A DNA stretch of 64,000 nt, from positions 18,444 to 82,443 of the forward strand of contig NZ_MKKH01000010.1 in the NCBI RefSeq assembly GCF_001942335.1, in the 5' to 3' direction. Of the stretch, positions 1 through 9,276 are shown one piece after another. Made by a program: the position numbers and the translations under genes. Source of the stretch: Cellulosimicrobium sp. CUA-896 (GTDB taxonomy: Bacteria > Actinomycetota > Actinomycetes > Actinomycetales > Cellulomonadaceae). The notes under the pieces were generated by a model, which ran no database searches, was not told where the DNA came from, and saw nothing but the letters and a program-made list of their open reading frames with translations. Positions within the stretch are counted from its first letter, which is position 1. Each line of letters opens with the position of its first letter.

Positions 1-2742
1 CTCGGCGGCCTCGTGCTCGACGTCGCGCCGGAGCCCACCTGGCGCACGAGCGTGACGCACCGCCTGCTGTCCGCGATGGCGGGGGAGGCCGAGCCCGCCG
101 AGGGCGACGACGTCGTGCGCACCCGCGACGCGCTGCTCGGGGCACGGGCACGCCTCGCCGGGTACATCGAGGCGCTGCACCTCGTCCGCGAGCCGTGGCA
201 CGTGTCCGCCTACGACGCGCTCCAGGCGCTCGCGCGGATCGTCGCCGAGCGCCCCGCGCCCGACACCCGGGTGCGGCTCGCGCCCGAGGTCGTGGTCGCC
301 GTCGGGCCGCAGCGCGCGAACGTCGCCGCCGACCTGCGGGAGGCCGCAGAGCTGGGCGCGTTCACCGCCCGCGCCGCGGCCACGCCCTGGTACGGCGCGG
401 ACCTCACCACCTGGCAGGAGGCGCACGACGCCCTTCTGCGCGTGGAGCGCGTGCGCGCGCACACGCTGCCGCAGCTGCGCGCGCAGGTCGCGACCGTCGC
501 CGAGGTCACCGGCCTCACCCCCGCGACGACGCTGCGCCAGTGGGGCGACCAGCTCACCATGCTCGGGGGCATGCGCGGCACGCTCGACGTGTTCCAGCCG
601 ATGATCTTCGAGCGCACCGCGCAGGACATGGTCGAGGCCACCGCGAGCAAGCAGTGGCGCACGGAGCACGGCGTCGAGATGGGCTGGTTCGCCCGGCGCC
701 GCCTGCGCCGCCAGGCGCGGGACATGATGCGGCCCGGCGTGCGCGTGCCCGACCTGCACGGGGCGCTCGTCGAGGTCCAGGCCCAGCGCGCCGTCTGGCA
801 GGCGCACGCCCCCGGCGGCGGCTGGCCCCGCCTGCCCGAGGGCCTCGCGTCGATCGAGGACACGCACGAGGCCGTGCGGATCGACGTCGAGGAGCTCGAG
901 CCGGTGCTCGCCACCACCCGCCAGGGTGGCGGCCTGCTCGACGTGCCGCTCGACGAGCTCGCCGCGCGCCTGCACGACCTCGCCGAGGACAGCGAGTCCC
1001 TCGAGCACCTCCCGGCCCGCACCGCCGTGCTGCGCCGCCTCACCGCCCTCGGCCTGTCCGACCTGCTCGAGGACCTCATGGCGCGCCGCGTCGAGGGCGA
1101 CCTCGTCGGCGCCGAGCTCGACCTCGCGTGGTGGAGCTCGGTCTTCGAGCAGATCCTCGCGCAGGACCAGGCGCTGGCGGGGCAGGACGGCGCCGGTCTC
1201 GACGCCCTCGCCCGTCGCTTCCGCGACCTCGACCGCGCCCACGTCGACGCCCTCGCCGTGCCGGTGCGGGCCGCCGTCCGCGAGCACCTCGCGAGCGCCA
1301 TGCGCGACCACCGGGACGAGGCCGAGGCCCTGTTCACGGAGCTCCTCGCAGGCCGGCTCGTCAGCCTGCGGGAGGCCGCGGAGCAGCACCCGGCGGTGCT
1401 CCCGCGGCTGCGCCCCGTGCTCGTGGCGACCCCGACGCTCGTCCCGCACCTGCTGCCCCCGACGCGCACCGTCGACCTCGTGGTGCTCGACGCGATCGAG
1501 CACACGCCCGTCGAGATCGTGCTCGCGGCGCTCGCGCGCGGCCGGCAGGTCGTCGCCGTCGGCGACGCCCGGGCCGCGTCCGCCACGACCGTGGGCGACC
1601 TCGCGGAGCTGCTGCCGGCCGTCCCGCTCCTCGCGGACGGGTCGCGGCGCGACCCCTTCGTCACGTCGTTCCTCGCCCGGCACGGGTACGAGGGGGTGCT
1701 GCGGCCGGCGCCGCTGCCGCGTCCGGAGGAGCTGGTCCAGCTCGACCTCGTCGACGGCACGGGCATGCCCGACCAGGAGTCCGGCGCGGTCGAGAGCACG
1801 CAGGCCGAGGTGGACCGCGTCGTCGAGGCCGCGATCGAGCACGCGCTCACGCGGCCCGACGAGTCGCTCGCGATCGTCACCGTCACGCCGCTGCACGCCG
1901 ACCGGGTGCGCGACGCGCTCGCCGTCGAGGTCCGCCAGAACCCGGCCTTGTCCGCATTCTTCTCCGGGACCCGGCCGGAACCGGTCGTGGTCGCCGACGT
2001 CTCCGGCGTCGCGGGCCTCGTGCGCGACACGATCCTGTTCTCCGTCGGCTTCGGCCGCACGCCGCACCGCCGCGTGCTCCATCGGTTCGGCATCCTCAAC
2101 ACGGCCGGCTCCGAGGCGATGCTGCTCGACACCGTGGGCGCCGCGCGACGCCGCCTCCACGTCGTCTCGTGCTTCACCGCCTCCGACCTCGACCCCGAGC
2201 GCCTGCGCGGCGCGGGGGCGCGCCTGCTCGCCGAGGTGCTCGAGCTGGCCGAACGGCGCAGCGGTGCGGCCGACCAGGTCACGCTCGGCAACGGCGTCGA
2301 CGTCGGGGGCAGCCCCGACCGGCTCGTGCTCGACCTCGCGGAGCGCCTGTGGCGCGCCGGCCTCGTCGTCGAGACCGACTACGGCATCGGCGACGGCGAC
2401 CGCGTCCCGCTCGTCGTGGGGCACCCGGACCTGCCGGGCGAGCTGCTCGTCGCCGTCCTCACGGACGACGCGGCGTACGTCGCCGAGCGCAGCGTCCGCG
2501 TGCGCGACCGCCAGGTGGCCGAGCGGCTCGAGCGGCTGGGGTGGACCGTCGCCCAGGTGTGGTCGGCCGCGGCGTTCCTCGACCCCGCCACGGAGGCCGA
2601 GCGCATCCGCCGCGTCGTGCAGGAGGTGCGCGACGCGCGGCTCCCGGAGCTCGGCGGCGTCGCCCAGACCGGTGGGGGCGACAAGATCGTCGTCGTGCCG
2701 GTGCTCGACGACGACGCCGACCACGGCGACCCGACGCTCTGA
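1..2742 (+). CDS. Large helicase-like ATPase, 3' part only
   Basis: The reading frame is open from the first base, so the gene is cut by the window edge; about 913 C-terminal residues remain. What is visible resembles the C-terminal half of the large actinobacterial superfamily I (DNA2/NAM7-like) helicases. A long alpha-helical middle is followed by helicase-domain-2-like stretches, VVLDAIEHTPVEIVLAAL near residue 492 and DTILFSVGFGRTPHRRV near residue 678. The last 150 residues, ending in LGWTVAQVWSAAAFLDP, resemble the Vsr/MTES_1575-type restriction-endonuclease fold appended to these helicases, although the usual acidic active-site positions look poorly kept. The Walker A part lies outside the window. 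The role is probably DNA or RNA unwinding or nucleic-acid defence; the exact substrate is unknown. The frame is intact throughout. Confidence 0.7.
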   Translation, partial: LGGLVLDVAPEPTWRTSVTHRLLSAMAGEAEPAEGDDVVRTRDALLGARARLAGYIEALHLVREPWHVSAYDALQALARIVAERPAPDTRVRLAPEVVVAVGPQRANVAADLREAAELGAFTARAAATPWYGADLTTWQEAHDALLRVERVRAHTLPQLRAQVATVAEVTGLTPATTLRQWGDQLTMLGGMRGTLDVFQPMIFERTAQDMVEATASKQWRTEHGVEMGWFARRRLRRQARDMMRPGVRVPDLHGALVEVQAQRAVWQAHAPGGGWPRLPEGLASIEDTHEAVRIDVEELEPVLATTRQGGGLLDVPLDELAARLHDLAEDSESLEHLPARTAVLRRLTALGLSDLLEDLMARRVEGDLVGAELDLAWWSSVFEQILAQDQALAGQDGAGLDALARRFRDLDRAHVDALAVPVRAAVREHLASAMRDHRDEAEALFTELLAGRLVSLREAAEQHPAVLPRLRPVLVATPTLVPHLLPPTRTVDLVVLDAIEHTPVEIVLAALARGRQVVAVGDARAASATTVGDLAELLPAVPLLADGSRRDPFVTSFLARHGYEGVLRPAPLPRPEELVQLDLVDGTGMPDQESGAVESTQAEVDRVVEAAIEHALTRPDESLAIVTVTPLHADRVRDALAVEVRQNPALSAFFSGTRPEPVVVADVSGVAGLVRDTILFSVGFGRTPHRRVLHRFGILNTAGSEAMLLDTVGAARRRLHVVSCFTASDLDPERLRGAGARLLAEVLELAERRSGAADQVTLGNGVDVGGSPDRLVLDLAERLWRAGLVVETDYGIGDGDRVPLVVGHPDLPGELLVAVLTDDAAYVAERSVRVRDRQVAERLERLGWTVAQVWSAAAFLDPATEAERIRRVVQEVRDARLPELGGVAQTGGGDKIVVVPVLDDDADHGDPTL

Positions 2743-2808
2743 GCTCCCGCGACGATCTCCGACTGCGACGGTCTCCGGCCGCGGCGCGACCGGTGGGACG
2801 ATGAGGGC

Positions 2809-3111
2809 GTGAGCCCCGCACCGCCCGACGACGCGAGCCCGACCGAGCCCGACGACGCGAGCCCGGCGTCGGGCGCAGGTCCCGACGACCCGGGCCCGCC
2901 GGACGCTCGTGCAGACGGCCCGCGCCGGCCGGCCGGCCGCCGTCCCCGGCGCGCCGTGCGGCGGGGGACCGAACGCACGTCCGTGCCCGGTGCGAGCGCC
3001 GACGAGCGTGCCGCCGGCTGGGGCGACGAGCGGCCGTTCGGTCCCGGGACGGGCGGCGGGAACGACGACCGGCTGCTGCGCGACGTCCCGCCGCACTACG
3101 GCCGGCACTGA
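2809..3111 (+). CDS. Small conserved hypothetical protein, disordered
   Basis: A 100-residue protein that is acidic, Pro/Asp-rich and probably disordered for the first 60 residues. It ends in a short conserved-looking tail (RAAGWGDE near residue 67 and NDDRLLRDVPPHYGRH at the end) that I recognise from small actinobacterial hypothetical proteins. The GTG start is preferred because the ATG 9 bases upstream reaches a stop after three codons. It follows the helicase gene by 66 bases and is convergent with mscL, with a hairpin between them. No function can be assigned. Confidence 0.6.
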   Translation: MSPAPPDDASPTEPDDASPASGAGPDDPGPPDARADGPRRPAGRRPRRAVRRGTERTSVPGASADERAAGWGDERPFGPGTGGGNDDRLLRDVPPHYGRH

Positions 3112-3146
3112 TTGAAGCGCTGATCGAAGCGCTGAACGAAGCGCTG
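3111..3146. repeat. Three 12-bp tandem repeats
   Basis: Three consecutive near-identical 12-mers of the form A(T/A)(T/C)GAAGCGCTG sit at 3111, 3123 and 3135, starting on the last base of the upstream stop codon. They contain the palindromic core AGCGCT. They lie between convergent genes, next to the terminator-like hairpin. No known function. Confidence 0.7.
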
Positions 3147-3151
3147 AGGCG

Positions 3152-3169
3152 GAGCGCCGACCGGCGCTC
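3152..3169. terminator. Hairpin between convergent genes
   Basis: GAGCGCCG pairs perfectly with CGGCGCTC across a 2-base gap (effectively a tight loop). The position, between the stop codon of the small hypothetical gene and the stop codon of mscL on the other strand, suits a bidirectional terminator. There is no clear U-tract, as is common in high-GC actinobacteria. Confidence 0.5.
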
Positions 3170-3176
3170 GATCCGC

Positions 3177-3656
3177 TCAGGCCTCGTGCCGCGGCCGGCC
3201 GTCCGGGCCCGGCCCGCCACCGGATCCGCCGGCGGGCGCCTGGGCCGCGAGGAGGTCCCGGATCTCCTGGAGCACGCGCACATCCTCCGCCGGTGCCTCG
3301 GGCTCGGGGACCTCGTCCTTCTTGCGCCGTTCGGCGAGCTTGTTCATCGGCAGCACCAGGAGGAAGTACAGCGCGATCGCGACGAGCAGGAACTGCAGGA
3401 CCGCGTTGAGCACGCCGCCGACCGAGATCACGGACGCCTCGAGCTCGCGGGCGGGGTCGCCCTCCCGCAGCGTGATGTCCCAGAGCCCGGTGAGGTCGGG
3501 CTTGCCGAACACCGCCCCGATGAGCGGGTTGAGCAGGTCCTCGACGAGCGCCGTGACGATCGCGGTGAACGCGGCGCCGATGACGACGCCGACCGCCAGG
3601 TCGATCGCGTTGCCGCGGAGCACGAAGTCCTTGAACCCGGTGAGCACGCCCTTCAT
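3177..3656 (-). CDS. mscL: Large-conductance mechanosensitive channel MscL
   Basis: A 159-residue inner-membrane channel that opens on membrane tension to release solutes during hypo-osmotic shock. The N-terminus MKGVLTGFKDFVLRGNAIDL is the typical MscL amphipathic helix followed by the pore-lining helix (about residues 16-43, glycine/alanine-rich). A second membrane helix lies at about 80-104, and a charged cytoplasmic helix (DVRVLQEIRDLLA) follows. The C-terminal tail is Gly/Pro-rich. I chose the internal ATG rather than an in-frame start 22 codons upstream because AAGGGGAAG sits just before it and family proteins begin here. Single gene; length is normal or slightly long. Confidence 0.95.
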   Translation of the reverse strand: MKGVLTGFKDFVLRGNAIDLAVGVVIGAAFTAIVTALVEDLLNPLIGAVFGKPDLTGLWDITLREGDPARELEASVISVGGVLNAVLQFLLVAIALYFLLVLPMNKLAERRKKDEVPEPEAPAEDVRVLQEIRDLLAAQAPAGGSGGGPGPDGRPRHEA

Positions 3657-3771
3657 CACTTCCCCTTCATGTCGATGCGTCGCGGGCGAAGGCGCCACGA
3701 CGGAGCACCGTGATCCTTCCAACGACCGCGTGCGCCGGCAACGAGAGACGGACCGGCGTGCCGTGCTCGGG

Positions 3772-4497
3772 CTACGGCACGAGCACGGCGGTCACCGTGC
3801 CCCAGCCGGCGACGGCGGCGAGGCGTTCCGCCTCCTCCGGGCGGACGGCGACGAGCGTGGCGGCCTGGTCGGGGGCCGTGGTGGACCCCAGCAGCCCGCC
3901 CGACGGCGCCGGGGCGCGTCCCGGCACGACGACCGCGTCGCGCGCGAGGTAGGGGTCCGGCCGTCCCGTCGGGGCCGCCCCCTCGACGCGCCGGGCGAGG
4001 GCTCCGCCGACCCGGACGCGACGAGCAGGTCGACCCGGTCGCCGGCGGCCAGCAGCGCCGCCACCCCGGGGTCGAGCCGCACGGCCGCGACGACCGTCCC
4101 GTCGGGCGCGGCGGACGCCAGCTCGCCCGCTGCGAGCAGCGACGGCTGGAGCGCGGTGCCGGGGGAGAGGGGGACGGAGGCGCTGCGGCCGACCGCGTCG
4201 TCGACGGTGCGCAGCGCGTCGGGCGCGACCTCGGCCGCCACGCGGCGCACCTCGACGTCGGCGGCGACGAGCGCCGTGCCGACGGGCACCGGGCGCGCGG
4301 CCACGACGACGGGCACGGTCGCCGGGGGAGCGGGGCGTGCCGCGGAGACGGCCGGCGACGCGGCGAGACCGCAGCACACGGCCGCGACGACGAAGCGCAG
4401 CCGCCACCACAGCGCGCCCGCGCGGCGGCGGGCGGAGCGGGCGCGCGACCAGCGCGTCGTCGGGCGGCGCGCTGCCCCGGCGGGCGGAGGAGGTCAT
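3772..4497 (-). CDS. SAF-domain (CpaB/RcpC-like) protein, frameshifted
   Basis: A membrane-anchored SAF-domain protein of the type found as Flp pilus assembly CpaB or lone SAF proteins in actinobacteria. The recognisable pieces are split over frames. A basic segment with a membrane helix (ALWWRLRFVVAAV) precedes TVPVVVAARPVPVGTALVAA, the SAF beta-clip core. The C-terminus (DPYLARDAVVVPG to WGTVTAVLVP) lies in another frame. A one-base loss near 4000 explains the second shift. Near the start, between the ATG and the membrane helix, the shift equals two lost bases or one gained, or the true start is the GTG at 4379. TACGGT lies 8 bases before the ATG, consistent with a leaderless transcript. 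No pilus genes are adjacent, so the role is unclear. Confidence 0.6.
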   Translation of the reverse strand: MTSSARRGSAPPDDALVARPLRPPPRGRAVVAAALRRRGRVLRSRRVAGRLRGTPRSPGDRARRRGRAPGARRHGARRRRRRGAPRGGRGRARRAAHRRRRGRPQRLRPPLPRHRAPAVAARSGRAGVRRARRDGRRGRAARPRGGGAAGRRRPGRPARRVRVGGALARRVEGAAPTGRPDPYLARDAVVVPGRAPAPSGGLLGSTTAPDQAATLVAVRPEEAERLAAVAGWGTVTAVLVP

Positions 4498-4643
4498 GGC
4501 CGGCGACCGTAGCCGCCGCGCCCGCCCGTGCGCCGCCGCCCTGTGGACGGTCGCGGCGCGGCCGGCCGGGGTCGGCCTCCGCGGTCGTGCTGTGGTCGGC
4601 CGACGAGGACCGCGGGCGCTCGCGCCGCCCAGGTCAGGTCAGG

Positions 4644-4967
4644 TCAGGACGACGCGGCCTTGGCGCCCGTGGACGAGCTCGACGAGCTCGACGAGGCGGA
4701 GGAGGAGCCGGAGCCGGACGAGCCGGAGCCGGACGAGCCCGAGGAGGAGCTGCCGGAGCCGCCCGACGACCCGGACCCGGACGTCGAGCCCGCGCGGGAG
4801 TCCGTGCGGTAGAAGCCGGATCCCTTGAACGTCACCCCGACGGAGGAGAAGACCTTGCGCAGCCGGCCGGAGCACTCGGGGCAGACCGTGAGGGCGTCGT
4901 CGGTGAAGGCCTGGTGGATGTCGAAGGCGTGACCGCAGGCGGTGCAGGTGTACGCGTAGGTGGGCAC
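4644..4967 (-). CDS. FmdB-family zinc ribbon protein
   Basis: A 107-residue protein starting PTYAYTCTACGHAFDIHQA. Four cysteines in two CxxC pairs (CTAC and CPEC) form the zinc ribbon of the FmdB regulatory-protein family. The zinc-ribbon domain ends around residue 55 (KGSGFYRTDSR), and the rest is a Ser/Gly low-complexity tail. The start is a GTG preceded by CGAGGAGA; the upstream in-frame ATGs are not preceded by a ribosome site and would add unrelated sequence. The biological role of the family is poorly defined. Three copies of AGGTC overlap its stop codon (4631-4648). Confidence 0.9.
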   Translation of the reverse strand: MPTYAYTCTACGHAFDIHQAFTDDALTVCPECSGRLRKVFSSVGVTFKGSGFYRTDSRAGSTSGSGSSGGSGSSSSGSSGSGSSGSGSSSASSSSSSSSTGAKAASS

Positions 4968-5102
4968 GGGGTCTCCTCGTTCACGTGACGGTGGGCGGCC
5001 GCAGACGGCCGGCGTCAGGTCAACAGTCGCTGGCACTCGAAACTTCCGAGTGCTAATCATACGCGGGCGGCCCGGCGTCCGTGCCGGGGTAGTCTCGCAC
5101 CC

Positions 5103-7744
5103 GTGTCTGCCCACGAGTCCGCCGAGAACCCTGCCGGCACGACGGCCGAGGACCCGACGCCTGTGGCGCCGCCGCGCGTCCCGGGGCGGGCGGACGCCGG
5201 GTGCTCGTCGTCGTCGCGGCGCTGCTCGCCGTGGTCCTCGTCGCGGGCGCGGCGCTCACGGTCGTGACGGTGCGCCGTCCGCTGCCGGAGGCCGGCGGCG
5301 AGGTGTCCCTCCCGGGACTCGGCGCCGAGGCGACCGTCGTGCGCGACGAGCGCGGCGTGCCGCAGGTCTACGCGGACACGTCGGAGGACCTGTTCCGCGC
5401 CCAGGGCTACGTGCAGGCGCAGGACCGCTTCTTCGAGATGGACTACCGGCGGCACGTCACGTCGGGCCGGCTCGCCGAGCTCGTCGGCGACAACCCCGAC
5501 GCGATCGCGGCCGACGCGGTGACGCGCACGTTCGGGTGGCGCCGCGTCGCCGAGCAGGAGTGGGAGCTCGTCTCGCCCGAGACGCGCGCGTACCTCCAGG
5601 CGTACGCCGAGGGCGTCAACGCGTACCTCGAGAACCGCAGCCCGGGCGACGTCGCGCTCGAGTACACGGTGCTCGGGCTCCAGGTCGAGGTCGCCGAGCC
5701 GGAGCCGTGGGACCCGATCGACTCCCTGGCGTGGCTCAAGGCGATGGCCTGGGACCTGCGCGGCAACTACGGCGACGAGCTCGAGCGCGCCCTCGCCTAC
5801 GGGACGCTCCAGGACCCGGCCCGCGTCGCGGAGCTCTTCCCGCCGTACCCGGCGGAGGTCCACGCGACCGTCCTCGACCCGGGCGAGCTCGAGAACCCGC
5901 AGCGCGTGGCGCAGGAGCTGACGCCGGACGGGGCGCGGACGTACGGCTCGGACCACCTGCAGGCCGCCGTGGACGCGGCCGAGCGCGCCCTCGACGCCGT
6001 CCCCGTGCTCGTCGCCCGCGGCGAGGGCACCGGCTCGAACTCGTGGGTCGTCTCGGGCGAGCACACCGCGAGCGGCAGCCCGATCCTCGCGAACGACCCC
6101 CACCTGAGCCTTGGGGCGCCCGGCATCTGGGCCCAGGTCGGGCTGCACTGCACCGAGGTCGGCCCGGACTGCGCGTTCGACGTCGCGGGCTTCTCCTTCG
6201 CCGGCTTCCCCGGCGTGATCATCGGGCACAACGCCCGGCTCGCGTGGGGCCTGACGAACATGGGCGCCGACGTCACCGACTTCTTCATCGAGCGCGTCCG
6301 GGACGACACCTACCTGCGCGGCGACCGGTGGGAGCCGCTGGAGACCCGCACGGAGACCCTGCGCGTCGCGGGCGGCGAGGACGTCGAGCTCGAGGTGCGC
6401 GAGACCGTCCACGGGCCGGTCGTCTCGACGGTGCTCGACGGCACGGACGCGGTCACCGACTCGCCCGTCGACGGGACGCGGCTGGGGGAGTACGCCGTCG
6501 CGCTGCAGTGGACGGCGCTCGAGCCCGGGCGCACGGCCGACGCGGTCTTCGCGTTCAACCTCGCGGCGGACGCCGCGGACATGCAGGCCGCCGCCGCGCT
6601 GTTCGAGGTGCCCGCGCAGAACATCGTGTTCGCGACGACCGACGGCCAGATCGGCTACCAGGCGCCGGGCAGGATCCCCGTGCGCCAGCAGGTGCCCGGA
6701 CCCGTGCCCTCGGACGGCACGTGGCCGCGGCCCGGCTGGGACGAGCGCTACGACTGGACCGGGTACGTGCCGAGCGAGCAGATGCCGCGCGCCGTCGACC
6801 CGGCGGAGGGCTTCGTCGTGGCGGCGAACCAGGCGGTGCTGCCCGCGGGCGTCGCGCCGTTCCTCACGACCGACTGGGACTACGGGTACCGCTCGCAGCG
6901 CATCCGCGAGCTCCTCGAGGAGGAGATCGCGGCGGGCGGCGCGATCGACGTGGACACGATGAACACGATCCAGGTCGACGACCGCAGCCCGTACGCCGAG
7001 GCGCTCGTGCCGATCCTGCTGGACCAGGAGATCGACGACGACTTCGCGGCGCAGGGCCAGGAGCTCCTCGCCGGGTGGGACTACCGCACCGACACCGACT
7101 CCGCCGCCGCGGCCTACTTCGCCGCCGTGTGGCGCAACCTGCTCCAGCTGACGTTCTGGGACGACCTGCCCGCGTCCGCCCGGCCCGACGGCGGCAGCCG
7201 GTGGCTCGCCGTGGTGCAGGGGCTCGTCGAGGACCCGACCGACCCCTTCTGGGACGACCGGCAGACCGTGAGCGTCGTGGAGACGCGCGACGAGGTGCTC
7301 ACCCAGGCACTGGTCTCCGCACGGCTCGACCTCACCGTCGAGCAGAGCAAGGAGCCCGCCGACTGGGCGTGGGGAGACCTGCACGTGCTCGCGCTGCAGC
7401 ACCCGGTGCTCGGCGGCGAGTCGGTCCCGGCGCCCGTGCGCGAGTACGTCAACCCCGACCCGGTCGGGATGCCCGGCAGCTCGTCGATCGTCAACGCGAC
7501 GTCCTGGGACGCGTCGTCGGGCTCCTTCGAGGTGACCGCGGGACCGTCGATGCGCATGGTGGTCGACCTCGGTGACCTCGACCGCTCGACGTGGGTGACG
7601 GTGACCGGCGCGTCGGGCCACCCGGCGTCGCCGCACTACGACGACCAGCTCCGCGCCTGGGCGGCGGGCGAGACGTTCCCGTGGCCGTTCAGCCGCGACG
7701 CGGTCGACGAGGCCGGCCGGGACGAGCTCACGCTCGTCCCCTGA
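5103..7744 (+). CDS. Penicillin-acylase-family Ntn hydrolase, frameshifted near start
   Basis: About 880 residues. A short cytoplasmic tail and one membrane helix (LVVVAALLAVVLVAGAAL) anchor an extracellular Ntn-hydrolase. The family is made as one chain that cleaves itself to expose an N-terminal Ser. Here the sequence GEGTGSNSWVVSGEHT gives the nucleophile as the Ser of GSN (codon at 6035), followed by LANDPHLSL, the usual NDPHL motif. The start is the GTG at 5103, preceded by a -10-like TAGTCT at 5090-5095. The tail and the membrane helix are in different frames because one base is missing near 5181-5195. Family members hydrolyse amide bonds of beta-lactams, acyl-homoserine lactones or other acyl amides; the substrate cannot be read from the sequence. 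Confidence 0.88.
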
Positions 7745-7754
7745 GCCGGCGCGC

Positions 7755-8386
7755 TCAGGGCAGCCAGCGCCACCCGAGCGGCGTGGCGACCGCGTCCACC
7801 GGCCGGTCGTGCGGCTGCACCGGCAGGGGCCGGTCCGCGGCGTCGTAGACCTCCTCCGGGAAGACCACCGCCACCACCTTCGTCCCCGGGCGCGTGTGCT
7901 CGAGCGCGCGGTCGTACCAGCCGCCGCCCTGGCCGAGGCGCACCCCGCGCGTGTCGACGGCGAGCGCGGGCGCGATGACGACGTCGGCGTGCGCGAGCGC
8001 CTCGGGGCCGAGCGGGGGAGTGCCGGGCTCGGGCGGCCGTCCGGGCGCGCGGACCTGCAGGTCCGAGGGGCCCGCGTACTCCGCCCAGTCGCGCTGCAGC
8101 CCGGCGCCCAGCACGGGCAGCAGGACGCGCGCGCCGCGCGCCGCGAGCCGTTCGAGCACGTCGAGCGTCCCGGGCTCGGAGGGTCGTGCGGCGTAGGTCG
8201 CGACGCACGCGGCGGCGCCGACCTCGGGGATGGTCTCGACGACGTCCGCGATCGCGACCGCCGCTCCTTGCGGAGTCGGTCGGACCGGGACTGCCGGTTC
8301 GTCCGGATGGCCTTGCGGAGGATCTCCTTCGCGTCCTCGGCTTCGATGCTTCCGTGCAGGGGGTACGGCTGGACCGGGCCACTCAT
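7755..8386 (-). CDS. 5-formyltetrahydrofolate cyclo-ligase, frameshifted
   Basis: About 210 residues. It catalyses the ATP-dependent conversion of 5-formyl-THF to 5,10-methenyl-THF in one-carbon metabolism. The N-terminus MSGPVQPYPLHGSIEAEDAK lies in one frame and the catalytic C-terminal part in another (DVVIAPALAVDTRGVRLG, then the nucleotide/folate loop GQGGGWYDRAL). Between them one G appears to be missing around 8262-8266, where GAG GCG GCG would restore a continuous protein. It is convergent with the acylase gene (10 bases between stops) and divergent from the acetyltransferase gene. Confidence 0.85.
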
Positions 8387-8568
8387 GTCCCTATTGTCAC
8401 CCGGAAACCGGTGTCCGTCGCACCGGTCCGTCCCGTGGCGCACCCCACCGACGCGCGGGTGGTGGCGCCGGTCCTGTCCGTGGTACACCCTGTCAGCGAG
8501 GCCGGACCGACCGTGCTTCGGCACGGGCGAGGAGGGCCGCGGGTGGACGTCGGACGAGGGGCTCCGCG
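8387..8568. other. Short divergent intergenic region where galU and moeA/glp might be expected
   Basis: About 182 bases separate the cyclo-ligase start from the acetyltransferase start. In related actinobacteria, from general knowledge, galU and a moeA/glp gene usually lie between these two genes. No GalU signature (such as GTRFLPATK) or MoeA signature is readable here in any frame. I see only a possible ribosome site (ACGAGGGG) before the acetyltransferase gene. Confidence 0.4.
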
Positions 8569-9216
8569 ATGACGGCGAGGACGGGCCGGGCGTGGGCCGT
8601 CGCCAGGCCCTGGCCGGTGACCCTGCGCGAGGACGCCCTCGACGGCTCGGTCGTGCTGCGGCCCCTGCGCCGGCGCGACGGCCAGGCCTGGATGGCGCTG
8701 CGGGCGCGCAACGCCGAGTGGCTCGACCGGTGGGAGGCCACGGCGCCGCGCCGCGGACCGGGCGGTCCGCCGACCTTCGCCGAGTACGTCCGCACGCTGT
8801 CGGCGCAGGCCCGCAGCGGTGCGTCCCTGCCGTTCGCCGTGGAGTTCGACGGCGAGCTCGTGGGCCAGCTCACGGTCTCCTCCATCACGTACGGCTCGCT
8901 CTGCGGGGCCAGCATCGGGTACTGGGTCAGCGAGCACGTCGCCGGCCGCGGCATCATCCCGACGGCGGTGGCGATGGCGACGGACTACTGCTTCGGCGTG
9001 CTGGGGCTCCACCGCATCGAGATCAACATCCGCCCGGAGAACGCACCGAGCCTCCGGGTGGTGGAGAAGCTGGGGCTGCGCGACGAGGGCGTGCGCGAGC
9101 GCTTCCTGCACATCCAGGGCGAGTGGCGCGACCACCGCTCGTTCGCGATCACCGCCGAGGAGGTCCCCGGCGGGCTGCTCGCGCGGTGGCAGGCAACACG
9201 GCGGGCGGCCGGATGA
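8569..9216 (+). CDS. RimJ/RimL-type GNAT N-acetyltransferase
   Basis: A 215-residue GNAT protein. It probably acetylates the N-terminus of a ribosomal protein, by analogy with RimJ; other amine substrates are possible. VVLRPLRRRDGQAWMALRARN opens the fold, GYWVSEHVAGRGIIPTAVA carries the acetyl-CoA-binding loop (motif A), and LHRIEINIRPENAPSLRVVEK is the usual motif B region of the RimJ subfamily. ATG is preceded by ACGAGGGG at good spacing. It lies 60 bases upstream of the GlpR/SepX-like gene in the same direction; this acetyltransferase is a usual neighbour of that gene. Confidence 0.85.
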   Translation: MTARTGRAWAVARPWPVTLREDALDGSVVLRPLRRRDGQAWMALRARNAEWLDRWEATAPRRGPGGPPTFAEYVRTLSAQARSGASLPFAVEFDGELVGQLTVSSITYGSLCGASIGYWVSEHVAGRGIIPTAVAMATDYCFGVLGLHRIEINIRPENAPSLRVVEKLGLRDEGVRERFLHIQGEWRDHRSFAITAEEVPGGLLARWQATRRAAG

Positions 9217-9276
9217 CAACCCGACACGCCGGGGAGCGTGCGGAGCCGCGCCCCTCGCCTCGCCTACCGTCGTGAC

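Noticed and set aside
4631..4648. AGGTC triplet repeat as a regulatory element
   Set aside because: Three five-base units overlapping a stop codon are too short and have no relation to a promoter.
5057..8524. Very long minus-strand open frame (1155 codons) opposite the acylase gene
   Set aside because: High GC leaves few stop codons in non-coding frames. The translation is Arg/Val/Ala-rich with no family pattern, and only its first 40 or so residues (MSGPVQPYPL onward) belong to a real gene, 5-FCL.
8186..8572. Plus-strand frame between 5-FCL and the acetyltransferase as a remnant of galU
   Set aside because: Its translation (VSVAPVRPVAHPTDARVV) shows no nucleotidyltransferase signature.
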